A DNA stretch of 64,000 bases from Tetranychus cinnabarinus (Eukaryota > Arthropoda > Arachnida > Trombidiformes > Tetranychidae), in the NCBI GenBank assembly GCA_022266195.1, contig WHVY01000005.1, positions 8,060,001 to 8,124,000 of the forward strand. The letters are read 5' to 3'. The first letter of the stretch is position 1; every line of letters begins with the position of its first letter. The position numbers and the translations under genes were made by a program. This document shows positions 47,421 through 60,451 of this stretch, one piece after another. The notes below the pieces were generated by a model. It did no database searches and was not told where the DNA came from. It saw only the letters and a program-made list of their open reading frames with translations.

Positions 47421-48194
47421 ATGAATAAATCAGTTATTCCAATTTCAATCTTGTTAATTTGCTTCAACATTGTTTTTGTTTCAGCTCATTTAGAAAGACC
47501 TGGTAAGTTCGTTGATCATGATCGTACAGTAACCAATTGTGCCCGATACAAGAGAGAAGCCAATCAACACACTTGTGTCCTCGCCCCATTCACGACTGAA
47601 GGTCCATACTTTTTACCTGATGACTTTGAGCGATCTGATATTACTGATGGTCAAGTTGGCATACCACTTGATTTGACGATTCGTTTGACTAATGCCAGTG
47701 ATTGTTTGCCTTTATCCGACTTGTATGTTCACATCTGGAATGCCAATGCTACAGGTCACTATTCCGGTGTTCAAGAGTTCAATAGCTTTCCTAAACCAAC
47801 TTATCGTCCAAAACCAATTGATGATGTTCGATTTCTTCGTGGCTTCCAGAAAACCAATGAACATGGTGAAGTAAACTTTAAAACGATTCTTCCTGGTTGG
47901 TATTATGCTCGTTGTTTACACATACATGTTGAAGTATACCATAAAGCAGTTGCAGAAAGCGATTCAATAACTTATATTGGACAGCTTTACTTTAAGCGTG
48001 AATTGCCAACACAATTAAGACTAGTTGAACCTTATTCACAAAATACCAATGAAATCCTATTGAATGAACAAGATAGGTTCTTCGCTGCAGATCATGGCCA
48101 AGACAATATCATTGAGTTGAAATCACAAGATGGTAGTTATACTTCTTATGTCACTTTGGGAATTGATCCTGATATCATGATTTCTGTACAGTAA
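47421..48194 (+). CDS. secreted intradiol ring-cleavage dioxygenase (copy B)
   Basis: The 257-residue predicted protein is identical to copy A, so signal peptide, TEGPYFLP motif and the iron ligands Tyr114, Tyr161/162, His167 and His169 are all kept. It is intronless, with AATAAA at 48227-48232, 33 nt past the stop. It is transcribed toward the SLC5 gene and away from copy A; the retrotransposon lies within the other arm. With both copies intact and carrying the same proximal flanks, expression dosage should be doubled, unless the element alters copy A, whose start codon lies about 660 bp from the insertion. Confidence 0.95.
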   Translation: MNKSVIPISILLICFNIVFVSAHLERPGKFVDHDRTVTNCARYKREANQHTCVLAPFTTEGPYFLPDDFERSDITDGQVGIPLDLTIRLTNASDCLPLSDLYVHIWNANATGHYSGVQEFNSFPKPTYRPKPIDDVRFLRGFQKTNEHGEVNFKTILPGWYYARCLHIHVEVYHKAVAESDSITYIGQLYFKRELPTQLRLVEPYSQNTNEILLNEQDRFFAADHGQDNIIELKSQDGSYTSYVTLGIDPDIMISVQ

Positions 48195-48450
48195 AATATA
48201 AAAATTTAATTTTAATTTAAAATTTAAATAAATCTCGCTTTAACCATCTATAAGTTTTCATTCTCAAATATTTTGAGTTTTTAATATTTAATATTTTTTA
48301 GCTGCTTAGTCTAGGTTTATTAAAAAATTCACTTGAAAATAAAAAATGATTCATCCTTTAGTGCTTTATCAAAGTGCTCAATGTTGTTATATTATCGAAA
48401 CATCAGTGGTAAAGTGTTACAAAACAATGTTGGGGAAATGTGTAGAGATC

Positions 48451-49565
48451 CAATCCATCTCATCTAACCTTGATTGAATCTTATCGCCTGCTCATTCATT
48501 ACTGAATCGATGTAAATCGATTCACAGGAATGTTTTTTTATGTTGTTTGCTTTAATAATACAATACAAAACAATCAATTCGAGTTAAAACTTTTAAAGTT
48601 GACGGGACATAAAAACTAAACTATTTGGGCAATCATGATTTTCGGTCTCAAGCTCCTTACCTTAAATGAACACATAAAAATATCTAAACACACAAAAACA
48701 TCCAGTTATTAATTGGCAAACTTCATCAAACTTTGCTGCTAGTCTCATAAAGGATCAACTTAACTTGCGATACTTGGGTTCATTTCTTTTCCTTTTTGAC
48801 TTTTTCAGCTCATCTCGTTTCGATCGTAGGACTTAACTATTTCTCGTACGTTAATTGAAAGTCACTGATTAGTTAAAAATGAACCCAATGAGGATTCAGT
48901 GAGTTTCGACCACCTCACTGACCTGAACACTTGTTTAATTAACAATAAGTTAGTTGTAGTCGTTGTATTAGTTTAGTGTTCGTGCTTTCTCTTACCCATA
49001 ACACATTGGTTGTAACAACATAACAACCTTTTGGTTGTTGTGCATCATGTTTTCAAATTCATGTTACAGATGATTGTTCATGAGTGAATGGAATCGTTGA
49101 AAATTGTTAGTTATTTCAACGAAAATAGAAGTTTAAAGACTTCAATTCACTTCGATTATCGAGTCAATTCATTTTCATGATTGCCCAATTTATTGTTGCA
49201 ATGAAACTAAATGAATTTTGGATAAATTAAATTACTTTTGAAGGTTAAGCTGATGAAGAAATATGAAAGCAAAACTGTGAATCTATTTTTCCGCATCAAA
49301 GATACTTGATTCAATTAATCATTTCTCCTCCCAGTTTCTTCCTCTCTCCTCAGACTCATCGTGAATGAAAGTTTCCACACCAACTCAGCTCACTCGCTCT
49401 TTCTCCCGATTAAGTGTTAGTAACTAATTGCATTCAAATCAAACTTGTACAGCACTTCAATGTTCAAAAATAATATAATATCCAAACCTAACTTTACTCA
49501 ATAAAAGTTTTGTCAACTTTGTTTAACACTAGTTTAAGTTACTTTCATCGACGTCAGAATCAACA
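48451..49565. other. intergenic region upstream of the SLC5 gene
   Basis: No gene seen. Presumably includes the SLC5 promoter and 5' UTR. Pyrimidine-rich sequence lies at 49320-49410. Confidence 0.5.
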
Positions 49566-52500
49566 ATGAATAATCAAACAACAATAGCTTATTCCAAACA
49601 CAATTTCACCATAATTGATTACCTCGTTTTTGCCGCTCTTCTTGCCGTCTCATCTGGAATCGGTGTTTTCTTTTGGTGCAAAGATCGAAAGAAAGCCAAC
49701 AATTCAGCCTATTTAACAGGTAATCGGAACCTGAGTGTGATTCCAGTAGCTCTTTCATTAGCCGCTTCATTCATGTCAACAAATACAATTCTTGGTGTTC
49801 CAGCTGAAGTTTACCTTCTAGTAAGTTAATATTGAAAAGGTTCTGTTGAAACTAATGCAAAGCCCTGAATGACCATCAATCCTATTATTATTACCGTTTG
49901 AACTCAATTCAGGGAACCCAATACAGTGTCCACATGATTTCCTTTTTAATTGCAATTCTATTGGCTTCTTACATCTTTATGCCACTTTATTATGATCTTA
50001 ATGTCATCAGTGTTAATAAGGTAAGTTTAAACAGTTTAATCAAATTAAGGTTAATCCTTAATCAAGGTTATGCATATCAAGACAGTAAATATCGCAAGTG
50101 TTGATCATGATTTTTCATATTCTGATGTGTTCATCATCTTCATCGCAATTCATTCCTGAGGCAGTATTTGTCGTTACGCTTTCAATCTCCAGAAATACGA
50201 ATTATTGGCTCATTGGGATTCATTCTTGCAACTGTAAGTAATCAATATAATCAAATAAAAATTGCTGCATGATATTGGGTTTCATTTTAATACTTGATTT
50301 GTTTTACTTTTTTCACTCTTCGTTTGTTTTGTTCTTGAACAATAACAACTTGCCGAATGCAAATTTACTTTTCATTTGATGTTAAGAAAAAACATACAAA
50401 TGAATATAAATTATTTCAAGGTAAAATCATGATTACCTTGATTGAGAACAGATTGATTGCAACATTAATTTCACATGAGATGGACACATGAAAATACTAT
50501 GAGTAAAAATGAATTCATCTGCAAATGAAAAGTGTGACTTTAAAAATCGTAATTCATAACTTTACTTATATGATTAATACCTTGTTTGTGACTCTGGATC
50601 CAATCGTTTGTCCTTTGACAATTTAAATTAGTTACCGATCGAACCAGGCAATTAACTCAATTTCATCAGAACAAGTTGATCTGATGGTAGATCTTGATTG
50701 AAGTTTGTTACCAACAATTAGGATAATAAGAAAAAGATGTCGATTGATGTCTAAAATACTATCATTAAATCGACCTTTTATCATTATTAAGGTTAATGGT
50801 GTTAAGTGTTTGCATTTAATGAAAAGTCCCAAGTAAACCATCTGGTGTCTGTGATCAAATTGTTGCTGTTTATTGCTATTGTTGTTTATTGTTCACAATT
50901 GATATCGTAGTTGACTCAAGTCAGCATTTGTTTTGAATTACTGTCAATTGCAATCCATTAAACAGGTCAATTCTTTGTTAACACATTACTTCAAACGTAT
51001 CAGTCTCATTATTAATAATTAAATAATGAAACAATGGAAGGAAGTTTAGTTAACAATAGTTTTGAAAAGCTCTATGACCAAATCTGGAACAAACTGAGCT
51101 ACAGAGACTTGAGTCGATTACAATTAAGTAAGATGATTGTTGATTGACGAATTTTGATTATGTGGTTAAGTATCACCTGCTTACTGATAAGCAAGTGTCG
51201 ACTGTTTACTCAACGCTTCATTAACCCTTTCCTTCCTCTTCATCTCACAGCTTCCCTACATGGGTGTAGTGCTCTATGGACCCTCCTTGGCTCTCAGTTC
51301 AGGTAATTGTTTCTTAATTAACAATAGACATAATAACGTCCATTTGATTTCGATGTTTATCCTCACTTGAATAGTAACTCCTTTGTCCGTCAACACGTCC
51401 ATCTTAGTTGTTGGGGCGATATGCACCTTTTATACAACCATGGTAAGCTAATAGAGCCTGAGCACTAATCAACTAAGTACTGGCCATTAACAACTGATTA
51501 ATCGTCAATGAATCTAGGGAGGAATTAAAGCCGTCATCTGGTCAGATGTAATTCAATTTTTTTTAATGTTGAACTGCCTTCTGATGGTGGTTATTGTTGG
51601 CTCATTTGAAATGGGTTTTGTTGAGCCATGGAGAATTGCTAATCAAGGTGGAAGAGTCAACTTTTTCAAGTAAATAATCAAATTTATCATTTTCAGGATT
51701 GAATAATTGATAATTTTTCTGCTTTTAAATAGCTTTGATTTCAACATCTATCGTAATGATAACTTTTGGGTCGTGTTTTTGGGGTCCGTTATTGGATGGA
51801 CTGGTGTCTACTGCTCGAAACAAACTCAAGTTCAAAGATATTGTTGTTTAGAATCAAAGGAAAAGGCTCGTCAGTAAGATTACAATTATAATTAGTTGAA
51901 CTCTAATTAAAAAGTCCAATCAAACAGTCAATTGAAATAGCTTACAGTCGACTGCGTCAGTTAGCCTTGCTTCAACTAATATTATTGCTAATAAATTATC
52001 TTGTCTTGAGTTGTTACCCTCGCATGTTGCAAAGGTACAGAAAAGTAGAAAGAAAAAAATTTCTTGTTGACAACTTAACAGCCATCGTTGTTAGATTTAT
52101 CAGATTTTCATTTCATTGAGAGAAGTGAAAACTTCACTAAAACTTATGCTTGAACATTTCATTCAGAATATATTATTATCGATTAAAATGACTTTCAATG
52201 GCTTCTTTCATTTAGTGGTTGAACCTTTTAAACCAGAGAATTTTTATTCCGCTCTAGAGCATTGTTCTGGAATGTACCTGGAGTTTTAGTGATCGCTATA
52301 TTAGCCATTTGGTCTGGAATCATAATTTACGCAAAGTATCATGCTTGTGATCCGATTTCACTTGGAATTGTTGAAAGACATGATCAGGTATTCACTCGAA
52401 TGAAATGCAATCAAGTTTATTCAATGATTTTAAATATCTCAAATAACTTGTTTCTCTTGCTCATAGATGATGCCTTTATATGTTCAAGATACATTATCAC

Positions 52501-54044
52501 GAATACCTGGACTTTCGGGTGTTTTTGTCGTTGGGGTTTTCAGTGGTTCTCTAAGGTAAAACAACTCTGAAATCTGTTTGAAGAGCGTACATCTGTGGTA
52601 CATATTATTAAACGATTAATGAATTTGCTATCAATGATTGTCATTCAATTACAGCACACTTTCATCTGGTTATAATGCACTGGCTACTTTGACATGGGAT
52701 GATTTTTTGCGACGACATTTCAGTGGAACAACCGATCAGACTCAAGCTAGGATAACCAAAGGACTTTGTGCGTTTATAAACTGATGATAGTTGAACTATT
52801 CATCTGATGATCAAAAATTTATTTAATTTAAATTTAGCTGCGCTTTATGGACTCTCCTCGATTGGAATAGCTTTTTTCATTGGGCGTCTCGGGACTGTTT
52901 TGCAGGTTTGGCCTTTTATTGTTATCATTGTGATAATTCATTGAGAACTGATGCTTGACTATTTGTTACAGGCTTCAGCAGCTTTAGTTGGTGCAATAAG
53001 CGGACCTCTTTTAGCTCTTTTTACGTTGGGTATTTTCATTCCTTTTGGAAACGCTAAAGTATGTTATATAAGTTTTTGTTTAATTCACTTTTGAATAACT
53101 TTGATTGCCATTTCAACAACGAACTCAATTAATTGTGTAAAATGTGTACTCAAAAGGGTGCTATTGGTGGCTTTTTATCCGGACTGATCATTTCGCTTTT
53201 CATGGCTCTTGGTGCTGTGTTTAATCTGAGACCCAAAATTCGTCTTCCAGTTTCGACTGATAATTGTTCTTACGACATTTCACTAGCTTTTGGGTCACCA
53301 ATCTCACCTGATCCTTACATCAAACCATGGGAATATAAGCCTGAGTAAATAAAATATCTTACCTTAAATAGTTTGATGAAAATGAAAATTTTCGAGCTTA
53401 TTCTGTGTGTTCCATAAAAATCAGAAAAGTTTATAATATAAAGCTTGAAAGGCCTCGATAAAAGCTGATAGCTAAAGAGCGACAAAAATAGTCGAATAAC
53501 ACGAAATTATCTCACAAAGCTTTTGATATCAAACTATAAGAATAAATTTAATCCTGACGATATTTTCTATCATTTATTTTTCCAGAGGTTTGAATCAATT
53601 TTTCCATGTGAGTTACTATCTTATATCTTTTGTTGGCTTCTTAATTTCAATAACAACTGGTATCATCATTAGTTTACTCACAGGTAAGTTCAACAATCTA
53701 TGAAACTATCAACAATTATAATTATAATTAACAAATATGATTCACAGGAGGCAGTAATATTAAAGATAAAAGATATTTAAGTCCATTGGTTTGGTGGCTT
53801 CTTCCTAAGAATCTCGAGGACAAAAAGGTTAGAAAATCATTTCGATACATTTGCCTATTCGAAATAATGTTAATTATTATAATTTTCTTTCCTCTAGAAA
53901 ATACCAACTAATGGTGTGAATGGAAATGCAAGCGCAAGTTGTGATAAAAAGGCCAATTTTAATAGTGAGATTGAACTTTTAAATCAAGGTGTAAAAGACG
54001 ATATCAAAGTGGAATCTGATACACCGAAGCTTTCTCAAGTATGA
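49566..54044 (+). CDS. SLC5-family sodium/solute symporter (SMVT/SMCT-like), 17 exons
   Basis: A plasma-membrane Na+-coupled transporter. Exons: 49566-49820, 49913-50020, 50165-50233, 51251-51302, 51376 to about 51442, 51518-51669, 51733-51873, 51948-52034, 52258-52387, 52467-52555, 52655-52767, 52838-52905, 52972-53058, 53157-53344, 53586-53683, 53748-53827, 53898-54044, giving about 643 residues. Family features include SLAASFMSTNTILGVPAE in helix 1, GTQY at the start of the next helix, YLSLRF, the ICTFYTTMGGIKAVIWSDV segment typical of SLC5, SSGYNALATLTWDD, and a last transmembrane segment before KYLSPLVWWLLP and a polar cytoplasmic tail. This resembles the multivitamin (SLC5A6) and monocarboxylate (SLC5A8) branch; the substrate cannot be fixed from sequence alone. 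Introns are short except for one of about 1 kb (50234-51250). AATAAA lies at 54238-54243. Confidence 0.9.
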
Positions 54045-54807
54045 ATCAATCCAAATTAGTCAAAATGGTTGAAAAAGCCAAGTCGCGAAAATACTATCGC
54101 TTAAATATGTTGATTCAATTTAATGAGAAGTATCATTTTATTGAAAAGCTGATAAAGCAATGAAGTAAATCACTTCGGATCTGGTGGATCCGATCAATTT
54201 ACAGTTAAGACCTAATTGGTTTGTAAAAAGATTTTCCAATAAATTTTGATGCATTTGAAACATTATCCATAAATTGTTGTTCAAGTTTTTCTGTTAGTTT
54301 TGCATATCTGAGACTGAGGTAATCATGGATAGAGCTAGACATTGATAGATGCTGAAATATCCAAGTTAAGTACATTCAAATGCGTGTTTCTCATTTATTA
54401 TTAATAATAACTTGATTTTGGCTAAGCTGCAACAAAGGCTCTGAGTACATCTAATAGCTAATCACTTGCATCTCCCATTATCCTATTTTGAATGCACATG
54501 AATTGAGTTTCCGATTGACTTGGACAACCTGAAGGGATTCATAGTGGTTTGTCTGATTAATTCAACTAATCGTCACACAAGTTGTTGGGTGAATATTAAC
54601 GAAATTAAATTTATCGAGTATTTATTGTTCTGTTGTCATTTACATTACAATATTTTCATTGTGAGATTGTGAGCCATTTAGTATGAAAAATGATCGCAAT
54701 TTGTTCATGTATTGGTACCAATGGAACTCAAGCGTAAAGTTGAATAAACTTGATTTGTCAAATTAATTAAGAAATACATATTGACACATAATCGCAAGGG
54801 AAATATG
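54045..54807. other. convergent 3' intergenic region of SLC5 and ferlin
   Basis: The two genes end tail to tail here. AATAAA for SLC5 lies at 54238, and a minus-strand AATAAA (TTTATT at 54621-54626) may serve the ferlin. No gene seen. Confidence 0.55.
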
Positions 54808-57800
54808 TTAAGCTCCGATAATTTTTTTCACCGTATAACCCGGCAATGAATAGACGAATAGCAAAATGAAGAGAAATAAGAAGATGAAGATCAACATTTT
54901 AAGGAAAAACCATTTTCTACGAGACCAGATAATGTAGCGAAATGATTTCCATGGGTTAGTTATCCATAAAAATGAATTTTCAGGTCGTCTGTAATGTAAA
55001 GGTTATAACCATTAGTCGAGTGAAGCAAACAACTTGAACTTATTTAAACAAAAACATTCAAACTTACTGAGGTTGGTCTAGAGGTTGAGGGGCTTCACGT
55101 GCTAAACCAACTGGATTAGCATCAGCTTCTTCTGCAGTCAACAGCTCAAAATCAGCTTCTACTTTACCCTGAAAATGAATTAAAAGTTTTGATTGATTTT
55201 AATCAATTGAAGTATAAATTAATGGATAATTAACTTACTGTCAACTCTTCTTCACCACCAGATAGTTTTGCATAAAAAGGCCACCAACCTCTTGTCCGTT
55301 TCTCTCTGAACAAATTAATCTTGGAATGTCTTAAATTGTTATTCAAAATAGATAAACTACAATCTTTTGCTGTTCTCGCTCCTCTAGGAAACTCCAGTAA
55401 ATTAAGAGGAAGACATCCAAGGAAATCGTCACCAGAGAAAGAATCGTAATCCCAAACTTGTAGATTCAATCGACAGGGTAACTTCAATTCAGTTGAATTA
55501 AGAGCGAAAAAGTTATCCTTACGTCTAATTATAATCACACCTTCAGCCGGGAGAAAATCAAATCTAAATACAAATCTCCAGTTGAAATTACCTTCCCCGG
55601 TAACCGAACGATAATGTATATCAGTTGATTGTGATAATTTAGGATCATCAATCCAGCCTTTGATGTAAATATCAGACATTTTTTCACCGGACACAAATGA
55701 ATCATCATCTAAAATAACATCTTTAGTATTCCATATTATTACTCGCAATTCATAACTTCTAGGTGCTCTTGGCGATATATCTAGTGGTGGAGGTCGAGGG
55801 TCGCTCAATCTAAACAAATCAACCCACATTTCAAGTTTGCCTTGTTTAACCCCAGGTTTATCAGGTCGATATAATGAACGAGTTTCCACATGTTCAGGGA
55901 CAAGAGAGTAGCCAAATACTTCTTTCCATGAATTGAGTACTCCTAACGCTAATTGTTCATCTTCATGGGGAATCTCAGCTGATTCAGGGGAAGCATCTTG
56001 CTTACGAGTGAACAGTATCTTACCAATTTGTATATATTTCTTGGCTATAACAAGATTCGACATTTTTAAATCACGACATAATTTTGTCAATATTTGACTG
56101 GGTTTGAGTGAATCACGCCATTTACCAGGACCTGAAGTGAAAGCAATCAAATCTTAATCTCTTGTTAATATTGCTATTAATAGTTACCTGATACTTGATA
56201 TGATCTTGGTAATCCACATGAAGATCTATGACTGGTGTAGAACCTATCTTCAAGATCTATTGTTGTAAGTCCAATTAATTCATCAGTTGAGAATGCATCA
56301 CGATCTTTCATCGAGATTGTCAAAGTTGATTCATGAGGAAAAGTGGCCTCAAATTCATAGAAGCGTCCAAATATCGGATCCAAACAATTTGGCACAAAGT
56401 TGTCAACATCGTCAATCTTTTTTGATCCGAGTTTAAGGATGGGATAAAGATCAGCTTTACCATTAGCATCTCTTGGTACAACATCATATGCACGCACGAT
56501 GTAAACACGAACAAGAACCTTGACTGGATCGTTGTTGGTTAGAATGTCCATAAGATGAATTCCATTCTTCCATGGGTACCTTTAAATTGAAAGAAGGCAA
56601 ACTTGGTCAAAAAATCAAAGGTAAATGAATTTGAATGAATCTTACTTGTATAATCTAAAAGCGCCTTTAAAGACTCCCATATTTTTCAAATCAGAGGTAT
56701 CGTCTTCAAATTTACCTCTTTTTAAAGGAAACGAGGTTAATTTATTATCAGCACTATCACCATTGAATCGTTTCTCCAGTTCATCGGGATATATTTTGAG
56801 TGTTAAATGATTTGGAATAAGACTTGATTGTCTACGACCATTCATGCCATTTCCATTTCCATTGCTTTTCGAAGCAAAATATCTCATCCACCAATCAACT
56901 TCTTCCTTGTCTCCAGATTCCATCTTTGCCTTTTTTTCTGTCTCAATGGTTCCATCATCAGGTAATCTTATGACCTTTCCACTTCCCGGTGATATAACGG
57001 CATCAGGTTGATCATTCATTGATAAAGGCTTTAAATGATCGAGATCAATGATAACATGCCGTTTGGGTAAATGAGTCAAATCAATTTGCTTATCTTTATT
57101 GAAAATGTATTTAGACAGTGAACGGATAACATGGCTACCAACGAGAGTGAATCGACCAAAAGCTCGACAATCACCAACACGTATTGATAATGGTGGACAA
57201 TAAAACTCTTGATCAGGCAAAAATAGTTCAACTTCCTTACGAAAACTGGGAAAATTAGGATTCTTTGAATAATTTGGGATAACTGATGATGAAATGATGG
57301 TTCCACCAAGTTCAATTTCAGCTTTGGGTTTATCAACAGAAAGCAATTTAACACGTTTTAAATTACGAACGCCCCAAAAGATGACTTGTAATTTATATTT
57401 AGACAGATTTGGCCTTATTTGTTGAGGAATAGAGTAAATCTTAATATTGTCCACCACCTGGGTTGGTTCTGGTAATGTTCCTGGATAGTCTTCTGTACTA
57501 TCTTTTTCACTAATCTGGAGTAACTCAAGAGCCATCAATAGTTGACCACTTTCAGAGCCATTCAGCGAAACATCGAACCAATTGAGTCGAGGATATACAT
57601 AAGTTTCATCAGCAAAGCGTACATGATCAAAGGTTACCTTGGCTCTTCCAATAAATTCATCGTCACCAATAATGTCACGATCATAAACTTCAACAAGAGC
57701 AGTTAAATTAGACGCTTTAATATCATCTCTAGTACCAATCAAACTAATGGGAGCTCCAATTATTAACTGATCCCAACATGGTGATAATGTTTTCTCTTTA

Positions 57801-60451
57801 ACCTGAGAAACTAAAATACACTTGTCATAGTATATTTTCAAGTAAGGATCTGAAAGGCCTGATGTGTCAGCGCCAACGAGGGATCTAGCTTGAAATATAT
57901 GCGCTCTTGATTGAAACACAGATCTCTCAGGATACTTCAGATGAGTTGGTGGACAAGAATCAGGTTTGTGAAGAGATTCGAGTGAAGGGTCAGGAGTATA
58001 TCCTTTTGGTATATGGTCAACAATAGTTGACAAATGTTCAGCAACTCCAAACCAAGATAGGATATCAACTTGAGCTCGAATCTGTCCATTAGGTTGGCCT
58101 GCTGCTCGAAGTAGCATTGATCTAAATTTCGCCGAGTAAATGCCTCTGCTATCCAATTCAGGCGAGTATACAATATCTCGAGTTGGGATACGAGCTTGAG
58201 CTACTCGTTTACCATCAACCAACATTGATAAAAATAGATCTGGAAAAGTTATGTGGAGCAGGGTTGAGAGTTCGTTAAGTTCATTTACAAATGACAATAA
58301 AGCTTGTGCTATCGGGACAATGTTTACAGTTGCAAGGGAATCTCTCATTGATGAAGCTTCTCTGGATAATGTTTCAATTTTTTCTCGCTGTTGAATCACT
58401 TTTTTATCGTCCAATATTGATCTTCCTGGTGGTTCGACTAGACTAGATAAATAACGCAAGAAACTAGAACAATCTTCAATGAATTGATTGAGAACACCAA
58501 GTAATCGACAGGCTGCATCAAATTCACGAGTAACAGTCAATGCATCAACATCAGCAAGTCCAGTTGCCTAAAATAGAAACAATTAAATGTTAAACCGTTT
58601 TAAAGTCAAATGTCATGGCTGGTGTTGTAAGGATATCAATAAAACTAAAGGTTGCTTTTTTCAACACAAATTTCTATTCATTGCAAATCTTTCAAAGTTT
58701 TTTGTGTAAACCTGTTTATCAATACCCAATGTTTTCTTCCTAGATTAATGATAAACAATTCACTAATTGAACTAATTACTTACAAGATTTCTTGCAATTC
58801 TGAATAGTCTATTTGACAAGAAAAGTCTCCAAGTATCGTCGATCCAACTGAACCGATGGAAAACGATTGGCTTAAAATTGTCCAAAGGTAAATGGAAAGC
58901 AATCTCTTTACGACTATTAGAGAAACATCTTGCTGGCTTTATTGCTACAGAAATTCCTCGATATTTGGCTCTGGCTTTTTTATCAGCCTCATCAATTTTA
59001 CCGTCACCATCAATATCATCAGGATCACCCATATGTAATTCAAGACTGATGCCTTTATCAGCGTAACGAGGATCAATCCTTGAAACCGAGTTGAGCATAC
59101 CAAAGAGTGCAAACTCCTTTTTAGGTCCAAGAATACTTTCGTTTAGATCATTGATATTCTGTATGGAAACCCTTGCTAAATCAGGTGAAATCAAATCAAC
59201 AAATTCTGTTGTGATGGCAATCAAAATTCGGCCAACATAGGCAACACCTTCTTCTAATCCAGTTGATAAAGCTTTACTATCTGAGTTTGAGCTCTCTCTT
59301 GAAGCACCATAAAGGTTAATAAAGGTCGGACCAAATGTTGGTAAATAACCATCTTGTCCTTCACTTGCTATATAATTTAAGGGTAAAAAGTGAGTTGCCA
59401 AAAGTCCATCTGTGCCCAGTTCCTCGTCTTTGATCTCAAATTTGATATTCTGGAAGAAAGTTGGAAACATATCAACAAATGTAATCTGTTGGTTCCAAAC
59501 AGGGGAGGATGACTTTTTGATTGTTGATGTTCGTCCAGTAGAGCCAGCAAATGTAACTGTTACGTAGGCATCAGGTGATTTAGGCGAAGATGAGATTAAA
59601 TTGAGAGCCTTTTTAACCGTTGACTCTGATCTAGTTAGTCCATAAGCCCGATAAATCTTTATTACTAGTTTAATCGATTGTCTATCAGTAACACCTACAG
59701 GTAACAGCAGATTTGATTCTATTTCAGATTCATCTGATTCTGGTTCAGCTTCTTCTTCATCTTCTTTATCGCTTGCTGGTTCATCTGATGAACTATCTCC
59801 TTTAAACAAGACTGTTAAATCTAACTTTAGGTAACCTCTGGGTTCATTTGTTTCCAGGTCCGTAAGAACTGCCCATTTTCTATGAAAACAGTGTCCTGGT
59901 TGACTAAACACTGTTCCAATGTCACAGGAAAATGATCCAATGATCTCGTCTGATTTCAGCAATCCCTTGGAATCAATAACCGTTGCAGAGATTACTTTTT
60001 GAAATATTTCTAATCGTGGTTGGTTGAAAGAGAAGACAAAATATTGATCCCAAAATGGACTAAGAGTTGACTTTTGGGTTGTTGTTGACTTTTTACGATC
60101 ACCGACCATTAAACGAACCATTGGGTTGATATCAAGACCTGGAAGTTGAGCTGCTTCAATTATACGAACACCAATATCAAATTGTTCTGGCTTTGATCCA
60201 TAATACCGAGGCTCAACTGATGTTGATGTTTCTTTGATTAATATTGGCTCTCTGATTGCGGTTAGCACTTCGAATGGTTTAATTGACGATCGATGTTCTT
60301 CATTACCAGAAATAAATGATTGCTGAACGATACTTTGGGGACCAGATGTTTCGTCATCGCCATTATCAATGTCAATTGCAATTTCATTTGATGCTCCAGT
60401 AAGTGATTCATAGTTTTCTTCGGCTAACAGTGACTTGTCTTCGTGTAACAT
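54808..60451 (-). CDS. OTOF: otoferlin-type ferlin, 6 exons, 1718 residues
   Basis: A tail-anchored multi-C2 protein for Ca2+-triggered vesicle fusion. Exons: 60451-58784, 58567-56646, 56579-56188, 56131-55239, 55168-55068, 54988-54808; phases agree and total 5157 nt. Order: C2B (about 91-215), an acidic linker (219-246), C2C (257-385), ferlin middle region, a FerB-like segment with MLVDGKRVAQARIPTRD, C2D, a further C2-like unit, C2E (VLVRVYIVRAYDVVPRDANG), C2F (ELRVIIWNT and the GEGNFNWRFVFRFDFLPAEG region), then a C-terminal membrane helix ending LPGYTVKKIIGA, a ferlin hallmark. PTFGPTFINLYG and ELLTAEEADANPVGLAREAP match the otoferlin class rather than dysferlin (Drosophila misfire is the fly relative). 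An N-terminal C2A is absent; a stop lies in frame 27 nt upstream of the ATG. Residues 479-490 form an EF-hand-like loop (DIDGDGKIDEAD). Confidence 0.92.

Larger units (their letters stand above)
46334..48450. repeat. right, uninterrupted arm of the dioxygenase inverted duplication
   Basis: A 2117-bp arm preserving the pre-insertion site of the retrotransposon near 46762. It holds dioxygenase copy B with its promoter and polyadenylation signal. Outside 48450 similarity to the left flank ends abruptly. Confidence 0.93.

Noticed and set aside
30971..48450. Possibility that the inverted duplication is an assembly artefact
   Set aside because: Arms end at unrelated flanks, one arm has a clean retrotransposon insertion with target duplication, and at least one substitution distinguishes the arms, so a real duplication is more likely, though long reads would settle it.
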